Shown piece after piece: positions 1-7,138 of a stretch of 12,908 nucleotides of DNA. Position 1 is the stretch's first letter; the number at the start of each line of letters is the position of its first letter. Location: positions 734-13,641 of the forward strand of contig DAPV01000100.1 in assembly GCA_002502625.1 (NCBI GenBank), given 5' to 3'. The position numbers were made by a program, and so were the translations under genes. Under the pieces are notes generated by a model. The model was not told the origin of the DNA and did not search any database. It saw nothing but the letters and a program-made list of their open reading frames with translations. Source of the stretch: Euryarchaeota archaeon UBA125 (lineage in GTDB: Archaea > Thermoplasmatota > Poseidoniia > Poseidoniales > Thalassarchaeaceae).

Positions 1-29
1 CGACCCGGGTTCAAATCCCGGCACGAGCA
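1..29 (+). tRNA. 3' end of a tRNA (T arm and acceptor strand only)
   Basis: Only the last part of a tRNA gene is inside the window. Bases 5-9 (ccggg) pair perfectly with 17-21 (cccgg) around a seven-base loop ttcaaat, which is the T arm. The next seven bases, cacgagc, are the 3' acceptor strand and a29 would be the discriminator base. CCA is not encoded. The anticodon lies upstream of the window, so the isotype cannot be read. The gene must start with a complement of the acceptor strand, about gctcgtg. Confidence 0.85.
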
Positions 30-90
30 CTTTAACCGCTCTTACGTACATGAAATAATCAAAATTTTCAGATAAGATTGAAAGAGTAGA

Positions 91-798
91 ATGAGTAGAA
101 TTGTTGTGAAAATACCTCAAGTGGTAATCTTGGCCGGAGGATTAGGAAGTAGATTGGGTAGTATTACTGAAAAAATTCCTAAGTCTTTAATTGAGGTAAA
201 TGGTATTCCAATAATTACTAGAATTTTAGATTGGGCATTTGAACAAGGATGTCGACGTTCTGTAATTCTTACAGGGTATCTAGGAGAAATGTTCGAAAAT
301 TATGAACATAAAATAGATCTCACTTTCGTTAAAGAATCAGAACCATTGGGAACAGGAGGTGCAATATGGAATGCAAGAGAATTGATAGAAAACGAATTCA
401 TACTTCTTTGGGGTGATGATTACCATCCAACTAACTACTCTTCACTAGTTGATTCACATCGGCAAAATAATGCATTACTAACAATGACAGTAACTGAAAA
501 ACATGAATCGAAGAATCTTAGACATGAAGATGGAAAAGTGATTGAATACAACAAATCGTCACCTTCTGAAAATTTCAACGGATATGAAGCAGGAACAAGT
601 GTTGTAGACAAGAAGGTGATTGAAACATATGGGAAAAATGGAAAATGGAGCTGGGAAGAAACTGTTTATCCAGCATTATCTGGAGAAATAATTGCTCATA
701 TTGACAATACTAAATTCTGGGACATGGGTACACCCGAACGACTTGAAATACTGAACCAATTCTTCAAGAATGATTGTACTGAAGAAGATAGTAAGTAA
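91..798 (+). CDS. Sugar-phosphate nucleotidyltransferase (NDP-sugar pyrophosphorylase family)
   Basis: A 235-residue single-domain nucleotidyltransferase that should join a nucleoside triphosphate to a sugar 1-phosphate and release pyrophosphate, giving an activated sugar for glycan or glycoprotein synthesis. The family signature LAGGLGSRL is at residues 14-22 with the Lys of the PK motif at 31. A substrate loop EPLGTGGA (84-91), a metal-binding GDD (108-110) and FWDMGTP (209-215) follow in the expected order. It has no C-terminal left-handed beta-helix, so it resembles short HddC/RmlA-like or mannose-1-phosphate guanylyltransferase-like enzymes. The nucleotide and sugar cannot be read from sequence. 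It is convergent with the galactokinase gene, so the two are not one transcript, although both act in sugar activation. The ATG at 91 follows a purine-rich stretch (gaaagag) and places the signature at the usual distance from the N-terminus. Confidence 0.85.
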   Translation: MSRIVVKIPQVVILAGGLGSRLGSITEKIPKSLIEVNGIPIITRILDWAFEQGCRRSVILTGYLGEMFENYEHKIDLTFVKESEPLGTGGAIWNARELIENEFILLWGDDYHPTNYSSLVDSHRQNNALLTMTVTEKHESKNLRHEDGKVIEYNKSSPSENFNGYEAGTSVVDKKVIETYGKNGKWSWEETVYPALSGEIIAHIDNTKFWDMGTPERLEILNQFFKNDCTEEDSK

Positions 799-824
799 TC
801 ATATGAGAATTATCCAGTTAATCT

Positions 825-1013
825 TCAATAAATCCGTTGATTCCTACCGAATACAAATACGCTCATAGTAATTGCAACGATTGTTCCGAAAACGCCTATC
901 GAAGGTAAACCGAACAGCCCCTCATCTTCAGGTTCATCCGGCTCAGTAATAACATCCTCATCAACACAATGAATCCAATGAATATCAATACCCGGTTCTG
1001 AGAATTTTTTAAA
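825..1013 (-). pseudogene. Orphan C-terminal membrane anchor of a surface protein (gene remnant)
   Basis: On the minus strand an open frame ends with TGA at 827-825 and runs back into the galactokinase 3' end, where it meets a stop at 1040-1038. It contains no usable start codon; the only Met lies inside the hydrophobic segment. Translation gives an acidic stretch rich in D, E and P, then GLFGLPSIGVFGTIVAITM, more hydrophobic residues and a basic RNQR end. Acidic linker, G/P motif, one transmembrane helix and a short basic tail are the C-terminal cell-surface anchor pattern of many archaeal secreted proteins. I read it as the last piece of a surface-protein gene whose body was lost. A frameshifted extension of galactokinase is formally possible but makes little biological sense for a cytoplasmic kinase. 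Apart from this piece, 799-1014 holds nothing I recognise. Confidence 0.55.
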
Positions 1014-1014
1014 T

Positions 1015-1863
1015 TTAGTTAAATGAAGATATTTCTTCTAAAATCGCTGGCTTAGAGGAACATAATATGGGAGAATTAGGTAATACGTCAGACCCATCAA
1101 CTAAAACTAGAATCATTCCTCCAAATCCTCCCCCCATCATTCTAGCTCCTAAAACACCGTCAATCATTCTTAGTGACTCTATCTGTTTATCAATTTCAGG
1201 CAAACTAACTCCTATCGAAATCAATGATGAATGAGTCTCATTCAATAATTCCCCTAACTCTTCTGGTGATGATTTAATAGATTCTAGGACTCTAGAATTC
1301 TCACCAATTACATGATTATTAAGTAGAAAATTGTCAACTCGATAGTCAGTTGAGGAAAGATTGCGCTTGATGTCAGAATCAACCAGTTTGAATAACCAAT
1401 TTTGTGGAATCGGCACCCACTTTATAGAGAAATCAGAGAAATCAATTAAAGAGGCGTGTCCTTTTTTTGCGTATAAAATTGCTAATTGATCAAGTAATCC
1501 ACAAGGTGTTCCGAGTACTTGATGTTCAATACGCTGAGCTTCCTTAGCAACAGTTAGTAGATCTTGATTCCCTTGAGAACAAAGAACAACTGCTACGCAT
1601 AATGCCGCAGAAGAGGAGAGGCCTTTTCCAATAGGGATAGAACTATTCACAATTATATCTGCAGGCCATCCCCCTGCAGCTTTCCATAATTCAATTACAG
1701 TATCATCTCCAGAATATCCCGAAATTCTTTTGTTGGCTTCTAAAGTCAATTGATAATTAGCAGCGAATGGGAGTGAAAGTCCCCCTGAATAATCGGTGTG
1801 TTCTCCGATAATATTGATTCGAGCGGGAACAATCGCTCTACGTCTCATAAGGTCTAACCTCAT
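1015..1863 (-). CDS. galK: Galactokinase (GHMP kinase family), short form
   Basis: ATP-dependent kinase predicted to phosphorylate galactose at C1 in the cytoplasm (Leloir pathway); 282 residues. All three GHMP motifs are present. The galactokinase signature is R15-I-N-I-I-G-E21-H22-T-D24-Y25, the phosphate-binding loop is GKGLSSSAAL (79-88) and the third motif is GARMMGGGFGG (239-249). PCGLLDQ (119-125/126) supplies the expected catalytic Asp125. The protein is shorter than the usual 350-390 residues because the N-terminal lead before the signature is almost absent and the C-terminal half is compact. Related sugar kinases of the GHMP family (for example heptose or arabinose-type kinases) cannot be excluded. 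The ATG at 1863 overlaps the TGA of the upstream surface-protein gene as ATGA, which suggests translational coupling in one minus-strand operon; Met6 is an alternative start. Confidence 0.82.
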   Translation of the reverse strand: MRLDLMRRRAIVPARINIIGEHTDYSGGLSLPFAANYQLTLEANKRISGYSGDDTVIELWKAAGGWPADIIVNSSIPIGKGLSSSAALCVAVVLCSQGNQDLLTVAKEAQRIEHQVLGTPCGLLDQLAILYAKKGHASLIDFSDFSIKWVPIPQNWLFKLVDSDIKRNLSSTDYRVDNFLLNNHVIGENSRVLESIKSSPEELGELLNETHSSLISIGVSLPEIDKQIESLRMIDGVLGARMMGGGFGGMILVLVDGSDVLPNSPILCSSKPAILEEISSFN

Positions 1864-4595
1864 CTATTTCGAAGGTAGTCTTCCCCATACCAATGCCATT
1901 GCTCGAGGGTCCATCCAGGCGGCAATCCTTCGGGGGGCAACGGAGGTGATTGAGAGGGATTAAGAGTTTGAGAAGCAGCAGGAAGCTTTGATTGTCTCTT
2001 CATTACAATCACAAGAGAAGAGATAATTATTGAAAATACAAACAATCCAATTAAACCGATATAAAGTGAATTAGAAGAGGCGCTATGTGCATCAGCATTA
2101 TTTGGAAACACATCTCCTGAATCAGACCAACCATCTCCGTCAGAATCCGGACAACCTATCAAATCGGATGTTGAAGTTCCAGCTAAATCTGGACAATCAT
2201 CCGTTTCATCATACCCGATTTGATCAGGATAAAAATCACCATCTGAATCTGACCAGAATCGACTATCATCAGGGAATATATCTAGCCCATCATCCCATCC
2301 GTCACCATCTGAATCAGGACAACCACGTCGTTCTTCCGACGAGGTACCAAATAATCCTAAACAATCATCGGGGAGATTACCCTGAGGTGAATCACCATAG
2401 CCATCTCCATCATCGTCTAAATATTGAGTAGGGTCGTTGGGAAGAGCATCTCCTGAATCTGACCAACCATCTCCATCACTGTCAAGGCAACCAAATCTAT
2501 CTAAAGTCGAAGTACCAAATATTGTCTTGCAAGAATCTGCTTGGAAGCCTTGCTCACGATCTCCAAATCCATCACCATCCATATCACTATGCTGCGTCAA
2601 ATCATTAGGAAATGCATCGGCTCCATTCAATAAACTCCAAGACAAATCAGCATCTGACCATCCATCATTATCAGAATCTAAACAACCTCTTCGGTCTTCA
2701 GTTGAACTCCCTGATAGCGACTTACAATCATCTCCCAGATAACCATTGGATTCATCTCCAAAACCGTCTCCATCAGTATCAATCCATTGAGAAATTTCGT
2801 CAGGAAATTCATCGACTGAATCAGCATATCCATCTCCATCTCTATCTAAACATCCGATGGTAGTGCCCTTGTCGCTGGTACCTGAAGCGGTAGGACAGGT
2901 GTCAATTTCATCTTGAAAGCCATCATTATCATCGTCTGCATCTTCACCATCATCTTCACAACCATCTCTATCTTCATCATTAGAATAAATTGAATAGAAA
3001 TCTAATTGACTGGAAGGGCACTCGTCAACTCCTGTTGATGAAATTTCACATACTGAATCATCTGCTGAAGCATCACAAATACGGTCATCATCATCATCCA
3101 AATCTTCTCCAGCATCACGACAACCATCTTGGTCATAATCTGTTAAAGAACTAGAAATCCAATCTAAATCTCCAACTGAACAATCATCATTATTATCTGT
3201 AACACCATCATTATCGTCATCAATATCCTCTTGAGAGAAATCCCAACAACCATCTGAATCATGATCAGTATTCAAACTAGATAACCAATCTGTTTCCCCT
3301 AATTCACAACTATCTGATGAATCAAGAATACCGTCATTATCATCATCAGTATCACATACATCACCTATTCCATCCTCTTCATGATCTTCCTGCAATGGAT
3401 TTGCAATTGCAGGACAATTATCTTCGCCATCCCAAACTCCATCAGCATCAACATCAGACTGAGGATCTATTCTCAAGACCTGATCCCTACCGTTATCGAC
3501 AAAATATAAGCGACCTTGCGGACCTACTTCTAGCCCCATTATAGAACTCGCTGAAGTCTGGATTGAAGCAGTTTCAGTTGCACTCTTTCCATCTGAACCT
3601 AAATCAAAAGCTACAATCTTACCATTTGCATTAAGTGAAACAAATAACCTATCATCTTCAAGAGCAATCCCAGAAGGAGCACTTAGTCCCGAAACTAAAA
3701 CACCCCATTCGATTCCTGAGATTCGAGAATATTCTGCTAGAGGCTCTAATCTTGAAGGGTCATTCATAATATTTTGAACATTGTAAGTGGTATCATGAGT
3801 GTTCACCCAAACAATTCGATTAGCACCAGTATCTGCGATATACAAAATTCCAGAATCATCATCTAAAATCATATGACCTGGGACACCGGCATATCTTGTT
3901 AGTGAAACATCGGAATAACGCCGAACTATAGCATCTGAATGATCATCTTCTCCTGTATCGTGGTCCTCAACGAAGTCATAGTAAACTAACTCACCATAAT
4001 ATCCATCATTGTACCAGTAAGCATTTCCAGAATCATGTGCAATCCCCATTCCGTTAGGCGATTCATGATTCATATCAATGTGGCTTCCTAAGAGATTATC
4101 ATTCTGATGTTCTCTAGCAAAGTGTGAGAAAGAAGAAGGCCATAACGTAGGCCCCATGAAATTATTTGGAGTACCTTGACCACAGTATGTGTTTCTTGTT
4201 TCTTGAGCAGATCCCCAAGTATAATCAAACTCTGGATGGTAGTCTCCAAAGGCAATTGCACTAACTTCTTCTAGGAAGTGGTTTCTGTGAGAATCTCGTC
4301 TATTTTCTGAATACTGATTTGAAAGTCCTGTATTGTGGATTATAGAGATACTATCCGTGCCCCGATTAGCAATCCATAATTGATCATCATTTCCAGGATG
4401 AAATTCTAAGTCTCTAGGGTCATCAAGATCATCTGATGAGTCAGCAATCAGTATTTCCTCAAAGGCTGTTCCAAACTGTGGGACTATTGTTATCTCTTCA
4501 GTAGCAGATTGGGGTAGAAGACAAATCAGAAAAAGACAAACGAGTAAAAGGGCCCTTCCGCGGCTTGCCATAGTGCTGGGGAAGAACCAAAGCAT
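1860..4595 (-). CDS. Secreted, membrane-anchored beta-propeller and thrombospondin type 3 repeat protein
   Basis: A 911-residue predicted cell-surface protein. A basic n-region and hydrophobic core at about 12-30 form a signal peptide. Residues about 55-378 look like an NHL/YVTN-type beta-propeller, with recurring units such as LWIANRGTDSISII, ILYIADTGANRIV and RLYFVDNGRDQVLRI. From 380 to 833 come thrombospondin type 3 repeats (D-x-D-x-D-G-x-x-D), a calcium-binding stalk; the second half is a regular array listed separately. A single transmembrane helix spans about 844-866, followed by a short tail ending in a GLPPGWTLEQWHWYG motif (889-904), presumably cytoplasmic. The function is unknown; adhesion, surface-layer or polymer binding would fit. 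It is the first gene of the operon with galactokinase. The start may be the ATG at 4595 or Met9 at 4571, which gives a tidier signal peptide; neither has a clear ribosome binding site. Confidence 0.85.
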   Translation of the reverse strand: MLWFFPSTMASRGRALLLVCLFLICLLPQSATEEITIVPQFGTAFEEILIADSSDDLDDPRDLEFHPGNDDQLWIANRGTDSISIIHNTGLSNQYSENRRDSHRNHFLEEVSAIAFGDYHPEFDYTWGSAQETRNTYCGQGTPNNFMGPTLWPSSFSHFAREHQNDNLLGSHIDMNHESPNGMGIAHDSGNAYWYNDGYYGELVYYDFVEDHDTGEDDHSDAIVRRYSDVSLTRYAGVPGHMILDDDSGILYIADTGANRIVWVNTHDTTYNVQNIMNDPSRLEPLAEYSRISGIEWGVLVSGLSAPSGIALEDDRLFVSLNANGKIVAFDLGSDGKSATETASIQTSASSIMGLEVGPQGRLYFVDNGRDQVLRIDPQSDVDADGVWDGEDNCPAIANPLQEDHEEDGIGDVCDTDDDNDGILDSSDSCELGETDWLSSLNTDHDSDGCWDFSQEDIDDDNDGVTDNNDDCSVGDLDWISSSLTDYDQDGCRDAGEDLDDDDDRICDASADDSVCEISSTGVDECPSSQLDFYSIYSNDEDRDGCEDDGEDADDDNDGFQDEIDTCPTASGTSDKGTTIGCLDRDGDGYADSVDEFPDEISQWIDTDGDGFGDESNGYLGDDCKSLSGSSTEDRRGCLDSDNDGWSDADLSWSLLNGADAFPNDLTQHSDMDGDGFGDREQGFQADSCKTIFGTSTLDRFGCLDSDGDGWSDSGDALPNDPTQYLDDDGDGYGDSPQGNLPDDCLGLFGTSSEERRGCPDSDGDGWDDGLDIFPDDSRFWSDSDGDFYPDQIGYDETDDCPDLAGTSTSDLIGCPDSDGDGWSDSGDVFPNNADAHSASSNSLYIGLIGLFVFSIIISSLVIVMKRQSKLPAASQTLNPSQSPPLPPEGLPPGWTLEQWHWYGEDYLRNR
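2097..2855 (-). repeat. Tandem 56-residue (168 bp) thrombospondin type 3 modules
   Basis: Within the surface protein, modules begin with G-C-[LP]-D at residues 581, 637, 702, 758 and 814. The spacing is therefore 56, 65, 56 and 56 residues; the 65 results from a nine-residue insertion (around LSWSLLNGA) in the second module. Each module holds a DSDGDGWSD-type calcium loop, a (F/L)PN/DD turn, a second D-x-DGDG-x-x-D loop and a Cys in DDC or DSC. That Cys lies 13-14 residues before the next GC, so each module probably closes one disulfide. The last module is incomplete and runs into the membrane anchor. The encoding DNA is similar but not identical between copies, so the array is old or diversified. 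Confidence 0.8.
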
Positions 4596-4677
4596 TTGAT
4601 ATCTCGTTTTATCTAAGTCATTTTTCTATTCAAATTAGATGGGAGCGTTGAAGGGCCATTGTACATGAGAGGCAAAT
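4596..4677. promoter_or_regulatory. Divergent intergenic region with promoters for the surface-protein operon and the catabolic operon
   Basis: The 82 bases separate the divergent surface-protein gene and formyltransferase gene, so both promoters must lie here or inside the gene starts. The segment is AT-rich on the left (tttatctaagtcatttttc) and more mixed on the right. A GAGG ribosome binding site (4669-4672) stands five bases before the formyltransferase ATG, which fixes that start. I see no unambiguous archaeal BRE/TATA pair, so transcription starts are not assigned. Confidence 0.45.
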
Positions 4678-5415
4678 ATGGGAAAGCCAGCATTCGCCTA
4701 TCTTCTCCTCAAGGAACACCCATATGGTAGAGAAATGCTACGTCAAATTTTGTCGGAAGGGTTTGTCCCTTCGATAATTATCAGCGAAGATTCGCCCATA
4801 GGGGATGAAGAACGTGAAAAATTCCTCAAACGAATTGAAGGTCTCCCTATTGCTCCGAGTATTGATTTTCAGCTTCAAGAATTAACGGAAAAAGGAATAG
4901 AAGTAATACACAAGACGGTTTCAATACACAACTCTGAACAGGTTATGCCTTTGATTAAAGATATTGAGCTCGATCTAATTGTATTTGGCGGGACGAGAAT
5001 TATTCGTGGAGAAATTTTAGATTATCCTAAGGATGGAGTAATCAATAGCCATCCAGGCTTACTTCCTGATTGTAGAGGTTCTGCATCCCCTGCATGGTCG
5101 GTTTACCATGACATACCGATTGGTAGTACCACTCATTTCTGTGATAACGGAATTGACACGGGAGAGATTCTCCTTAGAAGAGATTTCCCGGTTCATAGGG
5201 GAATGACTTACGAAGATCTATGTTTTGGAACCCTGTTACTTTCTGGAATATTAATGAAAGAGGCATTGATAGCATGGACTCAAGGAAAATGGGGTGAAAT
5301 GAGGTACAAGCAAGGTGAGAGTGATTGGCCTACTTTCCGAAATGCTTCTGAGGATGTGCTTCAAGTAGTACAACAAAAATTGGAAGATAGGACATATGCC
5401 CACTATGTTGATTGA
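4678..5415 (+). CDS. Single-domain formyltransferase-family enzyme (Fmt/PurN-like fold)
   Basis: A 245-residue protein with the formyltransferase catalytic domain. The catalytic triad equivalents are N123 and H125 in INSHPGLLP (122-130) and D160 in GIDTG (158-162); the H-to-D spacing of 35 is close to the 36 of E. coli Fmt and PurN. The N-terminal part has a Rossmann-like VFGGTRI strand-loop (102-108). The C-terminal OB domain of methionyl-tRNA formyltransferase is missing. Archaea do not formylate initiator tRNA, so a role in translation is unlikely. It is more likely to add a formyl group to, or remove one from, a small amine, as sugar-amine formyltransferases or formyl-THF hydrolases do. 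As first gene of the six-gene operon it probably acts in the same pathway as the flavin monooxygenase and aldehyde dehydrogenase. Substrate and direction are unknown. Confidence 0.75.
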   Translation: MGKPAFAYLLLKEHPYGREMLRQILSEGFVPSIIISEDSPIGDEEREKFLKRIEGLPIAPSIDFQLQELTEKGIEVIHKTVSIHNSEQVMPLIKDIELDLIVFGGTRIIRGEILDYPKDGVINSHPGLLPDCRGSASPAWSVYHDIPIGSTTHFCDNGIDTGEILLRRDFPVHRGMTYEDLCFGTLLLSGILMKEALIAWTQGKWGEMRYKQGESDWPTFRNASEDVLQVVQQKLEDRTYAHYVD

Positions 5416-5424
5416 GGTGAGAAA

Positions 5425-6186
5425 ATGGACATACCGTATTCATCGGATGCAATGAAAGGAATGAGAGCAATTGTTTGCGGGGCGTCTAAAGGTATTGGAA
5501 GGGCAACGGCTGAGATGTTTGCATCATGTGGTGCTGAAGTAATTGGTTTAAGCAGAAGTGCACCCGAAATTCCAGGAGTAAAGTCTGTAAAAATAGATCT
5601 TGAAAACGAAGATGAAATTCAACTAACTATTTCTAAAATCCTAGATGCTGGACCAATACATATTCTGGTAAACAATGCAGGAGGCCCCCCAGGAGGACCA
5701 TTGCTTTCCAATGATTCACAAGCATTTGACGCGCCTTTCAAAAGGCATTTGTTTGCTGCACATAGTATTACCCGAATGGTTGTTCCTTCAATGGAAGAGG
5801 CAGGAATAGGTCGAATTGTAAATATTATTTCTACGTCTGTTAGAGAACCTATACCAAACATCGGATTATCAAATACTCTCAGAGGAGCGATGGCTTCATG
5901 GGCTAAATCTCTAAATCTAGAATTGCCTACATGTATAACAATCAATAATATTCTTCCGGGGTTTACAGATACTGGCCGATTAGATTCTCTAGCAAATTCT
6001 ATTGAAGAAAAAACTGGAAAGAGTAAATCTGAAATCCATGACGCATGGATGTCTCAAGTTCCAATTCAGCGATTAATTAATCCAATGGAAACTGCATCTG
6101 CAATTACTTTCCTTAGTCTGCCTCAATCAGGTGGCATCAGAGGTGTCAGCCTAGCAGTTGATGGCGGAAGAATGAGATCTATTTGA
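5425..6186 (+). CDS. Atypical short-chain dehydrogenase/reductase family protein lacking the Tyr-Lys pair
   Basis: A 253-residue Rossmann-fold SDR. The cofactor motif GASKGIG is at residues 19-25 and NNAG at 83-86. The catalytic Ser region is IISTS (134-138), and the C-terminal PGF-T and DGG motifs are present. Aligning the usual Y-x-x-x-K on the following helix puts Ser149 at the Tyr and Arg153 at the Lys (GLSNTLRGAM); His108 seems to replace the catalytic Asn. The fold and NAD(P) binding look intact, but chemistry by the classical proton relay is doubtful. It may be an altered reductase, a lyase or hydrolase-like SDR, or a non-catalytic partner. The ATG at 5425 follows GAGGTGA (5414-5420), which overlaps the formyltransferase stop codon; the genes are nine bases apart and surely co-transcribed. 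The exact substrate cannot be predicted. Confidence 0.8.
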   Translation: MDIPYSSDAMKGMRAIVCGASKGIGRATAEMFASCGAEVIGLSRSAPEIPGVKSVKIDLENEDEIQLTISKILDAGPIHILVNNAGGPPGGPLLSNDSQAFDAPFKRHLFAAHSITRMVVPSMEEAGIGRIVNIISTSVREPIPNIGLSNTLRGAMASWAKSLNLELPTCITINNILPGFTDTGRLDSLANSIEEKTGKSKSEIHDAWMSQVPIQRLINPMETASAITFLSLPQSGGIRGVSLAVDGGRMRSI

Positions 6187-6194
6187 GGGATAAA
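6187..6194 (+). promoter_or_regulatory. Ribosome binding site that sets the start of the TPR gene
   Basis: The sequence gaggg (6185-6189) stands five bases before the ATG at 6195. It overlaps the SDR stop codon. It makes ATG 6195 a much better start than the in-frame TTG at 6183, which has no such signal. Confidence 0.6.
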
Positions 6195-7097
6195 ATGGAA
6201 GACACACTAAGTCCTGAAGCTGCTGCTTCATTACTACAAGCAATTGCAGAAGGGCAAGGTATCGAGGAAAGTGTATCCACTCAAACGTTGTTAGCTTTGG
6301 CAGAAATGGCATTAGATCTTGAAAGGATGGGCATTTGCGAAAAACTAGCGTTTTCCGCACATGCAAAGGCATCATATGATGAAGATAAAGAATCTGTAGC
6401 TTGGGCATTGTTCTTAATTGCACGAGTAAAACTCACAGACACATTACAACGCATTCAAGAGGCGAGACTTGATGATCAAGAAATTCATATTGATGTAGGG
6501 TTACTAGGAGCCCTCCAAGAAGCGAGAGAAGCAGCAGAAGTTCTACAAAATATTAGACTAATCGGAAATATCGAACAATTAGAAGGAATTCATCATAAAG
6601 CACTCGGAAACATCACAGGCGCTAGAGATTCATTTGTTAGAAGTCTTGCATCTAAAGAAGAAATAGGAGATATTCTTGGTACCGCAAATAGCCTACATAG
6701 TTTAGGAGAAATAGCAATGGATCAAAATCAATTTGAGGATGCATTAGCATTTTTTGATCGTGCTGCTGAAACCTATGAAATGGCAGAAGAAATGTTAGAA
6801 TGTGCTCATTCATTGTCATTATCTAGTCATGCATTAATTCAGATCAATCGTCTTGAAGAAGCAAATGAACGACTAGAGAATTCTCTTGAAATTGGAAGAG
6901 AAATGGAAGATATTTCAACACAAATTGTCGCACATTGGGGCCTTGCAGATTTAGGACACTTAACAGGAAATATTTCTCTTGAGTTAGAAAATCTCCAAGC
7001 TGCTGTAGTCCTTTTTATTCATCTAGAGAGACCAGTGCCAGAGGCATTAAGAAATAGACTAGATGAAATGATAGACTCTTTAGAATTACAAGAGTAA
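6195..7097 (+). CDS. Tetratricopeptide-repeat protein of the catabolic operon
   Basis: A 300-residue, all-helical, acidic protein without signal peptide or membrane segment, so probably cytoplasmic. From about residue 128 to 275 it contains around four TPR-like helix pairs. The clearest unit runs from ANSLHSLGEIAMDQNQFEDA to AETYE (164-195), with small residues at the TPR consensus positions. Another unit follows at about 203-236 (ALIQINRLEEANERLENSL). The N-terminal 125 residues are also helical but do not fit the repeat. TPRs bind peptides or assemble complexes; no catalytic motif is visible. Its place between the SDR and the flavin monooxygenase suggests that it scaffolds or senses something for the pathway, which is inference. 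Spacing is eight bases from the SDR and about 40 to the next likely start. Confidence 0.75.
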   Translation: MEDTLSPEAAASLLQAIAEGQGIEESVSTQTLLALAEMALDLERMGICEKLAFSAHAKASYDEDKESVAWALFLIARVKLTDTLQRIQEARLDDQEIHIDVGLLGALQEAREAAEVLQNIRLIGNIEQLEGIHHKALGNITGARDSFVRSLASKEEIGDILGTANSLHSLGEIAMDQNQFEDALAFFDRAAETYEMAEEMLECAHSLSLSSHALIQINRLEEANERLENSLEIGREMEDISTQIVAHWGLADLGHLTGNISLELENLQAAVVLFIHLERPVPEALRNRLDEMIDSLELQE

Positions 7098-7125
7098 ACA
7101 CACGAACCATGAAGTGCAGAAGGCT

Positions 7126-7130
7126 GGTGA
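7126..7130 (+). promoter_or_regulatory. GGTGA ribosome binding site that sets the start of the flavin monooxygenase gene
   Basis: GGTGA lies eight bases before ATG 7139, an ordinary spacing, but only two bases before ATG 7133 and downstream of ATG 7109. The latter has no upstream purine-rich signal. This favours 7139, where the protein begins MEFDVFLSIS as is normal for luciferase-like enzymes. Confidence 0.6.
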
Positions 7131-7138
7131 ATATGGAT

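Noticed and set aside
1005..1010. Run of six T on the plus strand, possible terminator for the nucleotidyltransferase transcript
   Set aside because: It lies about 200 bases past the stop, inside an AT-rich sequence, and no other element supports it.
1860..3460. Repetitive DNA resembling a CRISPR array or satellite
   Set aside because: The periodicity is explained by coding for Asp-rich thrombospondin type 3 repeats; copies diverge at the DNA level and there are no identical direct repeats with unique spacers.
2087..3544. Several plus-strand open frames rich in His, Asn and Leu
   Set aside because: They are antisense shadows of the Asp/Ser-rich repeat region of the surface protein; their composition follows from the complement of GAT/TCT codons and they lack ribosome binding sites.
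6183..6194. In-frame TTG as start of the TPR gene
   Set aside because: It overlaps the SDR stop and has no ribosome binding site, whereas ATG 6195 has GAGGG at proper spacing.
7109..7138. Upstream ATG 7109 as start of the flavin monooxygenase
   Set aside because: There is no ribosome binding site before it, and GGTGA lies inside this stretch at correct distance from ATG 7139.
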